DNA of 57,662 nucleotides, taken from positions 1 through 57,662 of the forward strand of contig WACF01000003.1 of assembly GCA_026192395.1 (NCBI GenBank), read 5' to 3'. Under the pieces are notes generated by a model. That model saw nothing but the letters and a program-made list of their open reading frames with translations, was not told the DNA's origin and did no database searches. The stretch comes from Proteobacteria bacterium 005FR1 (GTDB taxonomy: Bacteria; Pseudomonadota; Gammaproteobacteria; Pseudomonadales; Cellvibrionaceae). This document shows, piece by piece, positions 7,121 through 14,709 of this stretch. Within the stretch, counting starts at the first letter, position 1. Every line of letters begins with the position of its first letter. Made by a program: the position numbers and the translations under genes.

Positions 7121-9592
7121 GTGTCCGAACCTGATTCTCCCGTAAACCGCTTCCGATTGAATGCAGAGCGCCTTTATCTGGCCTGCGATCCGAGCCTGAT
7201 CTCGTTTGAAACCACGGCGGACGTCTCCGATGTCGATGCCACCTTCGGCCAGACCCGTGCCTTGCAGGCGATGGACTTTGGGATCGGCATGCGCGGCAGT
7301 GGCTACAACCTCTTTGTACTCGCCAGCCCTGGCAGTCACCGGCATAGGATCGTGCGAGATTTTCTTCAGGGGAGGAAAAGCAAGCAATGTGAAGGTGATC
7401 AACCGGCCGACGTACTTTCTGACTGGGTTTACGTCAACAACTTTGCCGATTCCCGAAAACCGCTGGCAGTAGCGCTCCCGAGTGGCGAAGGCAAAGACTT
7501 CAAGCGCGATCTCGATCAGCTCGTAGAAGAGTTACAGACCGCGATCCCTTCCGCTTTTGAAGGAGAGCAGTATCGCAGCCGCATTCTCGAAATAAATCAG
7601 GTGTTCGAAGAGAAGGTCCAGGCGCGGTTGGAGGAAATCGAAGAACAGGCGCGCAAGGAAGGGCTGAGCGTCGTTCCCACTCCGCAAGGGTTTGGAATTG
7701 CCCCCTTGCGGGAGGGCAAGCTGATTACCGATGCGGAGTTCGGTGAACTGCCCGAAGACGAGCAGAGCCGCACCAGGGAAGCGATTGAGCGAATTAGCGA
7801 CAAACTGCGTCATCATTTGGAAGAGGTGCCGCAGTGGCACAAGCAACGGCACGAGGAAATCAAACAATTCAATCGTGAAACCACCGACCTCGCGGTCCGC
7901 GGCCCGATCACCCGGCTGAAGGAGAAGTACCGCGAGCACGCCAAGCTGACCGGCTACTTCAACGATCTGCACGAAGATGTGCTGCAAAACGCCCGCGAGT
8001 TCATGCCCAATGCCGACCAGCCTCGCGAGACGCCCTCGGTCGATGTGGAAACGCCGGTTCTCAGGCGCTATTCCGTCAACGTGATTGTCGGCGGCGATGA
8101 TGAAGAACCGTACATGCCAATCGTCTACGAAAGCAAACCGAGCCTGCAGAATCTACTGGGGAGAGTTGAGCACATTGCCCAATTTGGCGCCTTGATTACC
8201 GATTTCAGCATGATCCGTCCCGGCGCACTGCACCGCGCCAATGGGGGATACCTGATTCTGGATGCCAGCCGGCTGCTCACCGAGCCGTATGCCTGGCCCG
8301 CGTTGAAGCGCGCGCTAGATGCGGAAGAGATTCGGATCGAATCCATGGCGGAACTGATGAGCCTCGTCAGCACCGTGTCGCTGGAGCCTGAGCCGATTCC
8401 TCTCAACTTGAAGGTGGTGCTGATCGGCGATCGCCTGCTCTATCAGATGTTGTGCATGTACGACCCGGACTTCGCCGATCTCTTTAAAGTGGCCGCGGAT
8501 TTTGAAGACCGCATCGCGCGTACGGCTGAAAACACCGGGCTCTACGGACATCTGCTGGCGAGTCTCGCGCACCGCGAATCTCTGCGCCCGTTTTCACGAG
8601 AGGCGGTCGCGCGCATGGTGGAGCACAGCGCGCGACTAATGGGCGATTCCGAGAAACTCAGCATGCGCCTGCGAGACACGACCGACCTACTGCGGGAGTC
8701 CGATTACTGGGCTGGCAAAGCCGGAGCAGACACCGTCGGCCGTAGTCACGTACAGCGCGCGGTCGACGCCAGAGTTGAACGCGCCGACCGGTTGCGAGAT
8801 GAGATGCTGGATGAAACCTTGCGCCGCAATTTGCTGATAGACACCGCTGGCGCAGAGGTGGGGCAGATCAACGGGCTGTCAGTTCTCAGCCTCGGTGATT
8901 TTTCCTTTGGCCGCCCGGTTCGCATAACTGCAACCACCCGAATCGGTGAAGGAAAGATTGTCGACATCGAACGGGAAGCCGAACTCGGTGGACACATCCA
9001 TTCCAAGGCCGTCATGATCGTGTCCTCCTACCTTTCAGCCAAATACGCGATCGACACGCCCCTTTCACTGCGCGCAAGCCTGGTCTTCGAGCAGAGCTAC
9101 GGTGGCATAGAGGGCGACAGCGCTTCGGTGGCGGAAACCTGCGCGCTGATCTCCTCATTGGCGGGGGTGCCGATCCTGCAGAATCTCGCCGTCACCGGTT
9201 CCATCAACCAGCATGGGCAGGTGCAGGTGATTGGCGGGGTGAACGAGAAGATCGAGGGCTTCTTCGACTTGTGCCGGAAGCGTGGGCTGGACGGCAGTCA
9301 CGGCGTAGTGATACCCAAGGACAATGCCAAACATCTCATGCTTCGCGAAGACGTGGTAGCAGCGGTACGCAATGGGAACTTCCACGTGTACGGTGTCGAG
9401 ACCGTGGACGAAGCACTCTCCATTCTGACGGGATCCCCGGCCGGTGAGCGCGATAATGAAGGGAACTTCCTCGAGGCTTCAGTCAATCGCCGCGCCGAAG
9501 ATCGCCTGGTGCATTTTGCGCAGTCGCGCGAGCGGTTCGAGCAGTTATCGAATTCGGACCGCAAACAGAACAAACCGGGGGCGAACGACTAG
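7121..9592 (+). CDS. Lon-like ATP-dependent protease (AAA_32/LonB family, AsrA-like)
   Basis: This 823-residue protein has a long N-terminal region with a coiled, acidic and basic segment (about 130-290), an AAA-like core and a C-terminal Lon serine protease domain. The protease dyad is intact: Ser667 in IEGDSASVAE and Lys710 in VNEKIEG. The 43-residue spacing is the same as in classical Lon. The ATPase motifs look degenerate: the Walker A position reads ASPGSHRHRIV without the usual lysine, and the Walker B position reads GGYLILDAS with Ala where Glu is expected. The family includes the Pseudomonas AsrA protease, induced in stress responses. The likely role is removal of damaged or regulatory proteins in the cytoplasm. 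The start is a GTG with only a weak GTGAG upstream. The next gene begins one base after the stop codon. Confidence 0.9.
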   Translation: MSEPDSPVNRFRLNAERLYLACDPSLISFETTADVSDVDATFGQTRALQAMDFGIGMRGSGYNLFVLASPGSHRHRIVRDFLQGRKSKQCEGDQPADVLSDWVYVNNFADSRKPLAVALPSGEGKDFKRDLDQLVEELQTAIPSAFEGEQYRSRILEINQVFEEKVQARLEEIEEQARKEGLSVVPTPQGFGIAPLREGKLITDAEFGELPEDEQSRTREAIERISDKLRHHLEEVPQWHKQRHEEIKQFNRETTDLAVRGPITRLKEKYREHAKLTGYFNDLHEDVLQNAREFMPNADQPRETPSVDVETPVLRRYSVNVIVGGDDEEPYMPIVYESKPSLQNLLGRVEHIAQFGALITDFSMIRPGALHRANGGYLILDASRLLTEPYAWPALKRALDAEEIRIESMAELMSLVSTVSLEPEPIPLNLKVVLIGDRLLYQMLCMYDPDFADLFKVAADFEDRIARTAENTGLYGHLLASLAHRESLRPFSREAVARMVEHSARLMGDSEKLSMRLRDTTDLLRESDYWAGKAGADTVGRSHVQRAVDARVERADRLRDEMLDETLRRNLLIDTAGAEVGQINGLSVLSLGDFSFGRPVRITATTRIGEGKIVDIEREAELGGHIHSKAVMIVSSYLSAKYAIDTPLSLRASLVFEQSYGGIEGDSASVAETCALISSLAGVPILQNLAVTGSINQHGQVQVIGGVNEKIEGFFDLCRKRGLDGSHGVVIPKDNAKHLMLREDVVAAVRNGNFHVYGVETVDEALSILTGSPAGERDNEGNFLEASVNRRAEDRLVHFAQSRERFEQLSNSDRKQNKPGAND

Positions 9593-9593
9593 C

Positions 9594-10448
9594 ATGGTGG
9601 GCTCGCGGATCGTGGTTGTCCTGGATGCGGCCTCTTCGGGGGCCAGCTTGCAGAGAATTCTGCGGAAGCTCACAAGCGAGGCGCCACTGGAGTTACGCGG
9701 GGTGTTTGTAGAGGACGCCAGGCTGATAGCTCATTCGAAGTCGAGCATGGCCCGCGAGGTAGTTTTCTCCGGGGGCTTTCGTCGATTGGAAACGCTCGCG
9801 CTGGAGCGGCAGATGCGTGGCAGCATGCTCCGTGCCCGGCGACAGTTCGAAGCACTTGCACGATCTATCGGTGTTCCCCATCAATTCCTCAGTACCCGCG
9901 GCGATCTCGTTGCGGAACTCGAGCGTGCCGCCGCCCAATCCGAACTTCTGATCGTGGACATGCCGCCCCGGCAAATCGGATCCCGCGCCTGGTGGGGGAG
10001 CACCATTCACGAGCTGGCTCATTCACAGCTTCCCGCCATCCTGTTCCTGCGCGACGGGGAGCCCGAAGATCACCGCCCGGTGATCATGATTGTTCAAAGT
10101 GAGGAAGACTTGCCGCGCACCTCGACGCAGGCGAGGCGCCTTGCCCGGGCGCTCGGGTCAAGAGTACTGGCTGCGATCACTTCGGATAACGTCACCGAGA
10201 CGCAAAGCATTTTTGCGCGTTTGGTTAGTGGGCCGAGCTCGATTGCCTCACTGAAGCTGTTTCATCTTGCGCGGTGCGATGCTGAATCGATTGCGCAGTT
10301 TGCACGCAGGCAGCACGCATCGGCGATCGTGCTGCCTGCGGACCACCCGGCTACCGATGCGGATCTGGTTCGCGAGTTGCTTCGCAAGACCGGCTGCGCG
10401 CTCCTGTTGGTCAACTCCCGTGACGACAATAACCGAGAGTCTGGCTAA
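9594..10448 (+). CDS. Universal-stress-like protein
   Basis: This 284-residue soluble protein starts with SRIVVVLDAASSGASLQRILRK, the usual beta1-alpha1 opening of a UspA-type domain. It has a second alpha/beta half beginning near RPVIMIVQSEEDLPRTS, so it is probably a two-domain (tandem) form. I see no clean G-x2-G-x9-G(S/T) ATP-binding signature, and the match to the Usp family is by overall pattern only. The gene starts one base after the protease stop and must be in the same operon; GGGGGCGA within the protease 3' end serves as ribosome binding site. Co-expression with a stress protease supports a stress role. It ends nine bases from a convergent gene. Confidence 0.65.
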   Translation: MVGSRIVVVLDAASSGASLQRILRKLTSEAPLELRGVFVEDARLIAHSKSSMAREVVFSGGFRRLETLALERQMRGSMLRARRQFEALARSIGVPHQFLSTRGDLVAELERAAAQSELLIVDMPPRQIGSRAWWGSTIHELAHSQLPAILFLRDGEPEDHRPVIMIVQSEEDLPRTSTQARRLARALGSRVLAAITSDNVTETQSIFARLVSGPSSIASLKLFHLARCDAESIAQFARRQHASAIVLPADHPATDADLVRELLRKTGCALLLVNSRDDNNRESG

Positions 10449-10457
10449 GCTCACCCG

Positions 10458-10997
10458 CTAGTCGATTACCCTATTCACGTCAGGAGCATCGGGCAAGTTG
10501 TCCTGGAGATAGGCGGCAACCTCCGCGGCATCATAAACGCGATTCGGGTCTTCGGGTTTGCCGCTGCCCATGCGGATCTCCATGCTGGTCCGGTAACGGT
10601 CTCCATAGTAAAGACTGTCCACGTTTACACCCGTATACCAGCGCGAGTTGATGATCCTGCAGCCGAACGGCGCACAGCCCGTGCCTACCCCAATAGACAC
10701 CCGCGGCTCGCCTCGGCGGATGCCTTCTCTGGTTTCCCTTTCAACGATTTCGAACCAGTCGTAGCCCGCATCGAGCGTCAGCTCAGCTGCCCGAAGCAGA
10801 GCGAGGTTCTTGACCTCCTCGCCCGGCGTGTTGGCATAGCCAATAAAGCTCACGCGATATCGATTGTCGGAAAGCCGTGTTTCCCAGTAGCCTGTGCTTT
10901 CCGGATCTTCGGCGGGTGAATACAAGGGCTGGGTCGCGCAGGCGCTAAGCAGAATCATGGCCAGCAAAATACCGGGGACGCGAGCTGAGATGGGCAT
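10458..10997 (-). CDS. Small outer-envelope lipoprotein (CC0125/CC1285-like)
   Basis: This 179-residue lipoprotein has a clear signal with lipobox LSAC (cysteine 20). The mature part contains GYWETRLSDNRYRVSFIGYANTPGEEVKNLALLRAAEL, a pattern I know from a common family of small proteobacterial lipoproteins in which a 'Y-R-V-x-F' strand is followed by a helix with ALLRAAELT. It then has DWFEIVERETR and a conserved cysteine pair (GTGCAPFGC). Its function is not established. I chose the ATG at 10997, which has GGGAG upstream, over the longer frame starting at 11069. It follows the RNA ligase-like gene on the same strand by 91 nt and faces the stress-protein gene. Confidence 0.72.
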   Translation of the reverse strand: MPISARVPGILLAMILLSACATQPLYSPAEDPESTGYWETRLSDNRYRVSFIGYANTPGEEVKNLALLRAAELTLDAGYDWFEIVERETREGIRRGEPRVSIGVGTGCAPFGCRIINSRWYTGVNVDSLYYGDRYRTSMEIRMGSGKPEDPNRVYDAAEVAAYLQDNLPDAPDVNRVID

Positions 10998-11088
10998 AAA
11001 ACTCCCTTGGCATATATTACTTCGGGTGAACATCTTTAGCCGGAAGCGAACGCCATGCCAGCTTACCAACCGTTGAGAGTTGCTGATT

Positions 11089-11643
11089 TCAAAGCCGCAA
11101 AAGAGGCCAGGTGTATTCCCGCTGGTAGACAGACCCCTCGGGTCCAGTCGTGCTCGAATAAAGAATCACCTCGCTAACAGAGAGTGGGGGCAGCGCAGGT
11201 AGATCCTGCTGTAGAAAGGATTCGAATACCTCCGCCGGCGCTCCCGGCCGGCACCGGGCAAGTGTGACGTGTGGCGTGAATGGACGGGTGTCGAGCTCCA
11301 AACCCGCTGCTCGCAGACCCGAACCTACGCGCTGATGAAGGCGATGCAGCTTTGGATGCTCCTCAAAACCGATCCAGAGTATTCCCCCTCGTCTCGCCGA
11401 TCCGAAGTAGCCGAGCTTTTGGAAATCCAGGGTGAAAGCTTCTTCCTGGAGATTTCCCGGCGCGCTGATTAGCGATCCGGCGTCCGCCTGGCCGACGAAA
11501 TGCAACGTGATATGCATTTGCGCGGGAGCGATCGGTCGCGTCGATCGACCTCGTGCAGGTTGCAAGCTTGTGAGTTCCTGGCGAATGTCGCTGGACACAG
11601 GCAATCCGAAAAATAACCGTTTATGCTCGTTGTCGCCGTTCAT
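11089..11643 (-). CDS. thpR: RNA 2',3'-cyclic phosphodiesterase (2'-5' RNA ligase family, ThpR)
   Basis: This 184-residue protein of the 2H phosphoesterase superfamily has both catalytic H-x-T/S-x motifs: HITLHFVG (about residue 44) and HVTLARC (about residue 131). It opens with KRLFFGLPVSSDIRQELTSL, the standard N-terminus of the ThpR/LigT family (usual length 175-190). The enzyme hydrolyses 2',3'-cyclic phosphates at RNA or nucleotide ends in the cytoplasm. The start at 11643 gives the usual family length, but its ribosome binding site is poor. An upstream in-frame ATG at 11694 would add 17 residues and has GAGTGAG nearby. It is encoded on the opposite strand from its stress-island neighbours. 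Confidence 0.88.
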   Translation of the reverse strand: MNGDNEHKRLFFGLPVSSDIRQELTSLQPARGRSTRPIAPAQMHITLHFVGQADAGSLISAPGNLQEEAFTLDFQKLGYFGSARRGGILWIGFEEHPKLHRLHQRVGSGLRAAGLELDTRPFTPHVTLARCRPGAPAEVFESFLQQDLPALPPLSVSEVILYSSTTGPEGSVYQREYTWPLLRL

Positions 11644-11830
11644 GAAACTGGACCATTTACGCTTGTGAGATCGGATCAGAAGGCGCTCGATCATCTGCGC
11701 TCACTCTCTAAGGACAAGGCACTCAGCCATTCGGTTCGGCGAAGCAGCTGAGGCAAGCGGTCTAATCTTTGCTCATGTTCCGGATGAGGTCGCCTGCGGG
11801 CGTTGATACGGTAACGACGGAGATGCAGAC

Positions 11831-12412
11831 GTGAATCCAATTCTTTTTGACAGCTGGGAGGCATTATGGCGCACGCTTGTGCTCGGGGTACTTGGCTACG
11901 CGAGCCTGGTGTTCCTGCTACGCATATCCGGGCGCCGAACGCTGTCGAAGATGAATGCATTTGACCTGGTTGTGACGGTCGCACTGGGCTCTACACTCGC
12001 GACGGTGTTGCTCAGCAAAGATACTACCCTTGCACAAGGCGCGCTTGCTTTTGCGCTGCTGATAGGCCTGCAATTCATCGTCACTTGGACCAGCGTGCGA
12101 GTCGGCTGGGTGCGGCGGGTGGTGACCGGTGAGCCTGCATTGCTGCTTTACGAGGGCAAGCCGCTGCCAGCCGCTCTTGTCCGCGCGCGAGTGACCAGCG
12201 AGGAGCTGCGCTCGGCGGTACGCGGCGAGGGCTTTCCGGACCTGAATATTGTTCACGCGGTCGTTCTTGAAACCGATGGGTCCTTCAGCGTGATTTCAGA
12301 TGGAGGCAAAGGCGGCAACGACCACGCACTGTGTGATGTTGCCGACCTCTCGGCCAAGGGTCACCGCGGTGCTCGCGAGGCTGTAGAGAAGCGAGGCGAG
12401 CCGCGAGCATGA
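11831..12412 (+). CDS. YetF-like (DUF421) membrane protein
   Basis: This 193-residue protein has three hydrophobic segments in the first ~85 residues (about 15-31, 43-62, 68-85), then a cytoplasmic domain with the family pattern PALLLYEGKPLPAALVRARVTSEELRSAVR and a final VLETDGSFSVIS strand. This is the YetF/YdfS-type DUF421 architecture. The family has been linked to spore germination and stress in Bacillus, with no defined biochemical role in proteobacteria. The last ~30 residues are a basic and acidic extension. The start is a GTG with CGGAG eight bases upstream. It lies on the plus strand, with an FNR-like promoter beginning 14 nt after its stop for the next gene. Confidence 0.85.
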   Translation: MNPILFDSWEALWRTLVLGVLGYASLVFLLRISGRRTLSKMNAFDLVVTVALGSTLATVLLSKDTTLAQGALAFALLIGLQFIVTWTSVRVGWVRRVVTGEPALLLYEGKPLPAALVRARVTSEELRSAVRGEGFPDLNIVHAVVLETDGSFSVISDGGKGGNDHALCDVADLSAKGHRGAREAVEKRGEPRA

Positions 12413-12425
12413 CGAGCAGATGGTC

Positions 12426-12467
12426 ATGACAAAGGTCAAGAAACGCGCGAAGATGCACTACTACAAT
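12426..12467 (+). promoter_or_regulatory. FNR-dependent (class II) promoter candidate for the haem protein gene
   Basis: ATGAC-AAAG-GTCAA (12426-12439) matches the FNR consensus at nine of ten positions. Exactly 22 nt further lies TACAAT (12462-12467), a near-perfect -10. A box centred at -41.5 with this gap is the textbook class II FNR layout. The start would be near 12474, just upstream of a GAGGGGA ribosome binding site. Confidence 0.7.
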
Positions 12468-12495
12468 AACTCGCTGCAGCCAGAGGGGAAATCAT

Positions 12496-13089
12496 GTGAA
12501 CGCTAAAATGCAGTTGTCGCTTTTCGCGATCGGTCTCAGCTTCATGTTTCGCTTCAACACGGCTCAGGCCGATACAGCCGATCACGACGGACCAGCGGAC
12601 CTGGAGTCAGAGGCCAAGCGCATCGTTCAGCAGTTCGTGGGCGAGCTGAAACCCACCCTGCAAAAAGCCATGTCCGAAGGCGGCCCCGCCGTGGCAATTG
12701 AGGTCTGCTCCCAACGGGCACCAGCCATCGCACAGCAGCTCAGTGAGAAAACCGACTGGCAGGTGAGCCGGGTCAGTCTCCAGCCGCGCAATCGGAACAC
12801 GGCGATGCCGGACGCCTGGGAGCGCGAGCAGCTGAAGGAATTCGACCATCGCCAGGCTGCTGGCGAGCAGCCAGCCAATATCCATGTCGCCCAACAGGTG
12901 GGGACTACCTTTCGCTACATGCAGGCACAAGGCGTCGAGCCGCTCTGCTTGTCCTGCCACGGTGAAAAGCTCGCGCCTGCGGTGGAGCAAGCACTGCAGC
13001 TCCATTATTCGGGCGATACCGCCACGGGTTACCGTCTCGGGCAGGTTCGTGGCGCTATTAGTCTTCAGAAGCCACTTTCGGCTGAGTGA
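12496..13089 (+). CDS. Periplasmic haem-c protein, DUF3365/Tll0287-like
   Basis: This 197-residue exported protein has a signal peptide (hydrophobic residues about 6-22, cleavage near AQA-D) and a single haem c site, CLSCH, near residue 153. The pattern EGGPAVAIEVCSQRAPAIAQQLS and the spacing to the haem motif fit the DUF3365 (Tll0287-like) family of small c-type haem sensors or redox proteins. It should bind haem covalently in the periplasm and may sense redox state. The start is a GTG at 12496 with GAGGGGA seven bases upstream. The ATG two bases earlier is followed at once by TGA and cannot be used. The gene follows an FNR-type promoter and precedes the CapA-like gene by 42 nt, so the two probably form an operon. 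Confidence 0.85.
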   Translation: MNAKMQLSLFAIGLSFMFRFNTAQADTADHDGPADLESEAKRIVQQFVGELKPTLQKAMSEGGPAVAIEVCSQRAPAIAQQLSEKTDWQVSRVSLQPRNRNTAMPDAWEREQLKEFDHRQAAGEQPANIHVAQQVGTTFRYMQAQGVEPLCLSCHGEKLAPAVEQALQLHYSGDTATGYRLGQVRGAISLQKPLSAE

Positions 13090-13131
13090 CGCAGTCGGTC
13101 TCGGCTTGAGCCGCGCAGGAGGTCGCAGAGA

Positions 13132-14274
13132 ATGGCCGAGAGGGACGGGATAAAACTTTTCTTTGCCGGCGACCTGATGACCGGGCGTGGTATCGACCAA
13201 CTGCTGCCGCATCCCAATGATCCGCAGTTGCATGAGCCCTACGTCAGGGATGCGCGGCAATACATCATACTCGCGGAGCGCCACTCGGGGCGAATCCCCG
13301 CTCCCGTCGGTCTCGACTATGTGTGGGGCGATTCTCTGCCGCTTCTTAAACAGCAATGCCCGGATGCTTCCCTCGTCAATCTGGAAACCGCACTGACAAG
13401 CAGTGATGACTGGTGGCTCGACAAGGGCATTCACTACCGCATGCATCCGGACAATGCCGCCAGTCTGCTTGCCCTGAAACTCGACTGCTGCGCCTTGGCG
13501 AACAACCATTTGCTTGACTGGGGATACGCGGGGCTGGAGGAAACCCTGCGGGTTCTCGATTCCTTGAACATTGCCGCTTCTGGAGCGGGTCTTGATCGCC
13601 GGCAGGCGGCAGCACCGGCAGTGTTGCCGATCTCCGATGCACAGCGGGTGCTAGTGTTCAGTGTAGGCTTGCCTAGCAGCGGCATTCCCCCGGACTGGGC
13701 TGCCGCCGATCAGAAGTCGGGGGTCAACCTTCTGCCCGATCTTTCCGACGATTCTCTGTTGCGGCTGGTTGATCAAATGCGCTGCCATCGCAAGCCCGGC
13801 GATCTTGTGGTGGTTTCGATTCACTGGGGCGGCAATTGGGGTTATCAGATTCTCGAATCTCAACGTCGATTCGCCCGCGCGCTTGTGGATGCTGGCGCGG
13901 ATCTTGTTCACGGCCATTCCTCCCACCATCCCATCGGGATGGAGCTTTATCGAGGGCGACTCATCTGCTATGGCTGCGGCGACTTCGTCAATGATTACGA
14001 GGGCATTCGCGGTTACGAAGCTTTCCGTGCACACCTGTCGCTAATGTATTTTCTGAACCTGGAAGCCGACGGTGCGATGCGCCGCCTCGACATAGCCCCG
14101 ATGCAGACGAAAAAGCTGCGTCTCTGCCACGCAGAAGAAGCCGATCTTAAGTGGATCGCTGCGGTTCTGCAGCGCGAAAGCCATGACTACGGCCTGCAAC
14201 TGGCGCTGAAACAAGCTGGCTCGACGACGCTCCTGGAGGCGCTGCCGTCAACGATGACCCGCGCGCGCAGCTGA
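13132..14274 (+). CDS. CapA-like metallophosphatase-fold protein
   Basis: This 380-residue protein of the bacterial CapA (PGA capsule-associated) family shows the ordered metal-binding motifs: FFAGDLMTGRG (about 10-20), LVNLETALT (about 80), ANNHLLDWGYAG (about 123), HWGGNWGY (about 233) and HGHSSHHP (about 260). These match the calcineurin-like metallophosphoesterase fold used by CapA proteins. No N-terminal signal is seen, so it is probably cytoplasmic, unlike the membrane-bound capsule proteins. The actual substrate is unknown. Similar genes occur in stress islands with PEP synthase and universal stress proteins. It follows the haem-protein gene by 42 nt and ends 97 nt before a DUF883 gene. 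Confidence 0.83.
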   Translation: MAERDGIKLFFAGDLMTGRGIDQLLPHPNDPQLHEPYVRDARQYIILAERHSGRIPAPVGLDYVWGDSLPLLKQQCPDASLVNLETALTSSDDWWLDKGIHYRMHPDNAASLLALKLDCCALANNHLLDWGYAGLEETLRVLDSLNIAASGAGLDRRQAAAPAVLPISDAQRVLVFSVGLPSSGIPPDWAAADQKSGVNLLPDLSDDSLLRLVDQMRCHRKPGDLVVVSIHWGGNWGYQILESQRRFARALVDAGADLVHGHSSHHPIGMELYRGRLICYGCGDFVNDYEGIRGYEAFRAHLSLMYFLNLEADGAMRRLDIAPMQTKKLRLCHAEEADLKWIAAVLQRESHDYGLQLALKQAGSTTLLEALPSTMTRARS

Positions 14275-14371
14275 TTCGGAACTGTCGCGCTTCTGACGAT
14301 GTCACTGACTAACGATATTTTGATGTTCAACCCTGCACGCTGCACTTTCGCTTAGCGCTGAGGAGATGCAT

Positions 14372-14683
14372 ATGGCCGACAAGAAGCTGAACGAGGAAGT
14401 GGACAATCTCAAGGAGGATATCGCCAAGCTGAGCAGTGATATCACCGCTGTGCTGAATGCGCTCAAGCAGTCAGGCCTCGACAGCGCGGACGAGGCGAGG
14501 GCAACGTTTGAGCGCGAACTGGAGCGTCGCCGCGAAGAGATCAGGCGAAACATGGCCGAGGCCAAAGCGCGAGGAGATAGCGCGGCCGCCTCCCTCGAGG
14601 AAGAGGTGACCCTGCACCCGATTCGTTCAGTGGCCCTGGCCTTCGGCCTTGGTTACATCGCGGCGAAGATAATGGGTAAATAA
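14372..14683 (+). CDS. ElaB/YqjD-type (DUF883) membrane-anchored protein
   Basis: This 103-residue protein is almost wholly helical: a charged coiled-coil part (residues about 3-75), a short proline-containing hinge (VTLHPIRS) and a C-terminal hydrophobic anchor (VALAFGLGYIAAKIMGK). This is the DUF883 pattern; members such as E. coli YqjD are inner-membrane proteins that bind ribosomes in stationary phase, and ElaB is a stress protein. The start at 14372 has GAGGAG six bases upstream. The ATG two codons earlier sits directly on the ribosome binding site and is unlikely. It is convergent with ppsA. A stationary-phase role fits the surrounding island. Confidence 0.87.
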   Translation: MADKKLNEEVDNLKEDIAKLSSDITAVLNALKQSGLDSADEARATFERELERRREEIRRNMAEAKARGDSAAASLEEEVTLHPIRSVALAFGLGYIAAKIMGK

Positions 14684-14708
14684 AAAGCGGAGCTGGCAAC
14701 CAGCTCCG
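14683..14708 (-). terminator. Terminator of ppsA
   Basis: CGGAGCTGG (14688-14696) pairs with CCAGCTCCG (14700-14708). Read on the minus strand, the stem starts just after the ppsA stop and runs into TTTTTATTT. It may also help end the convergent DUF883 transcript. Confidence 0.8.
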
Positions 14709-14709
14709 G

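Noticed and set aside
14328-14338. TTGATGTTCAA before the DUF883 gene as an FNR box
   Set aside because: The TTGA/TCAA arms are only three bases apart instead of six; not an FNR site. The nearby CTGAC-GAT-GTCAC also has the wrong spacing.
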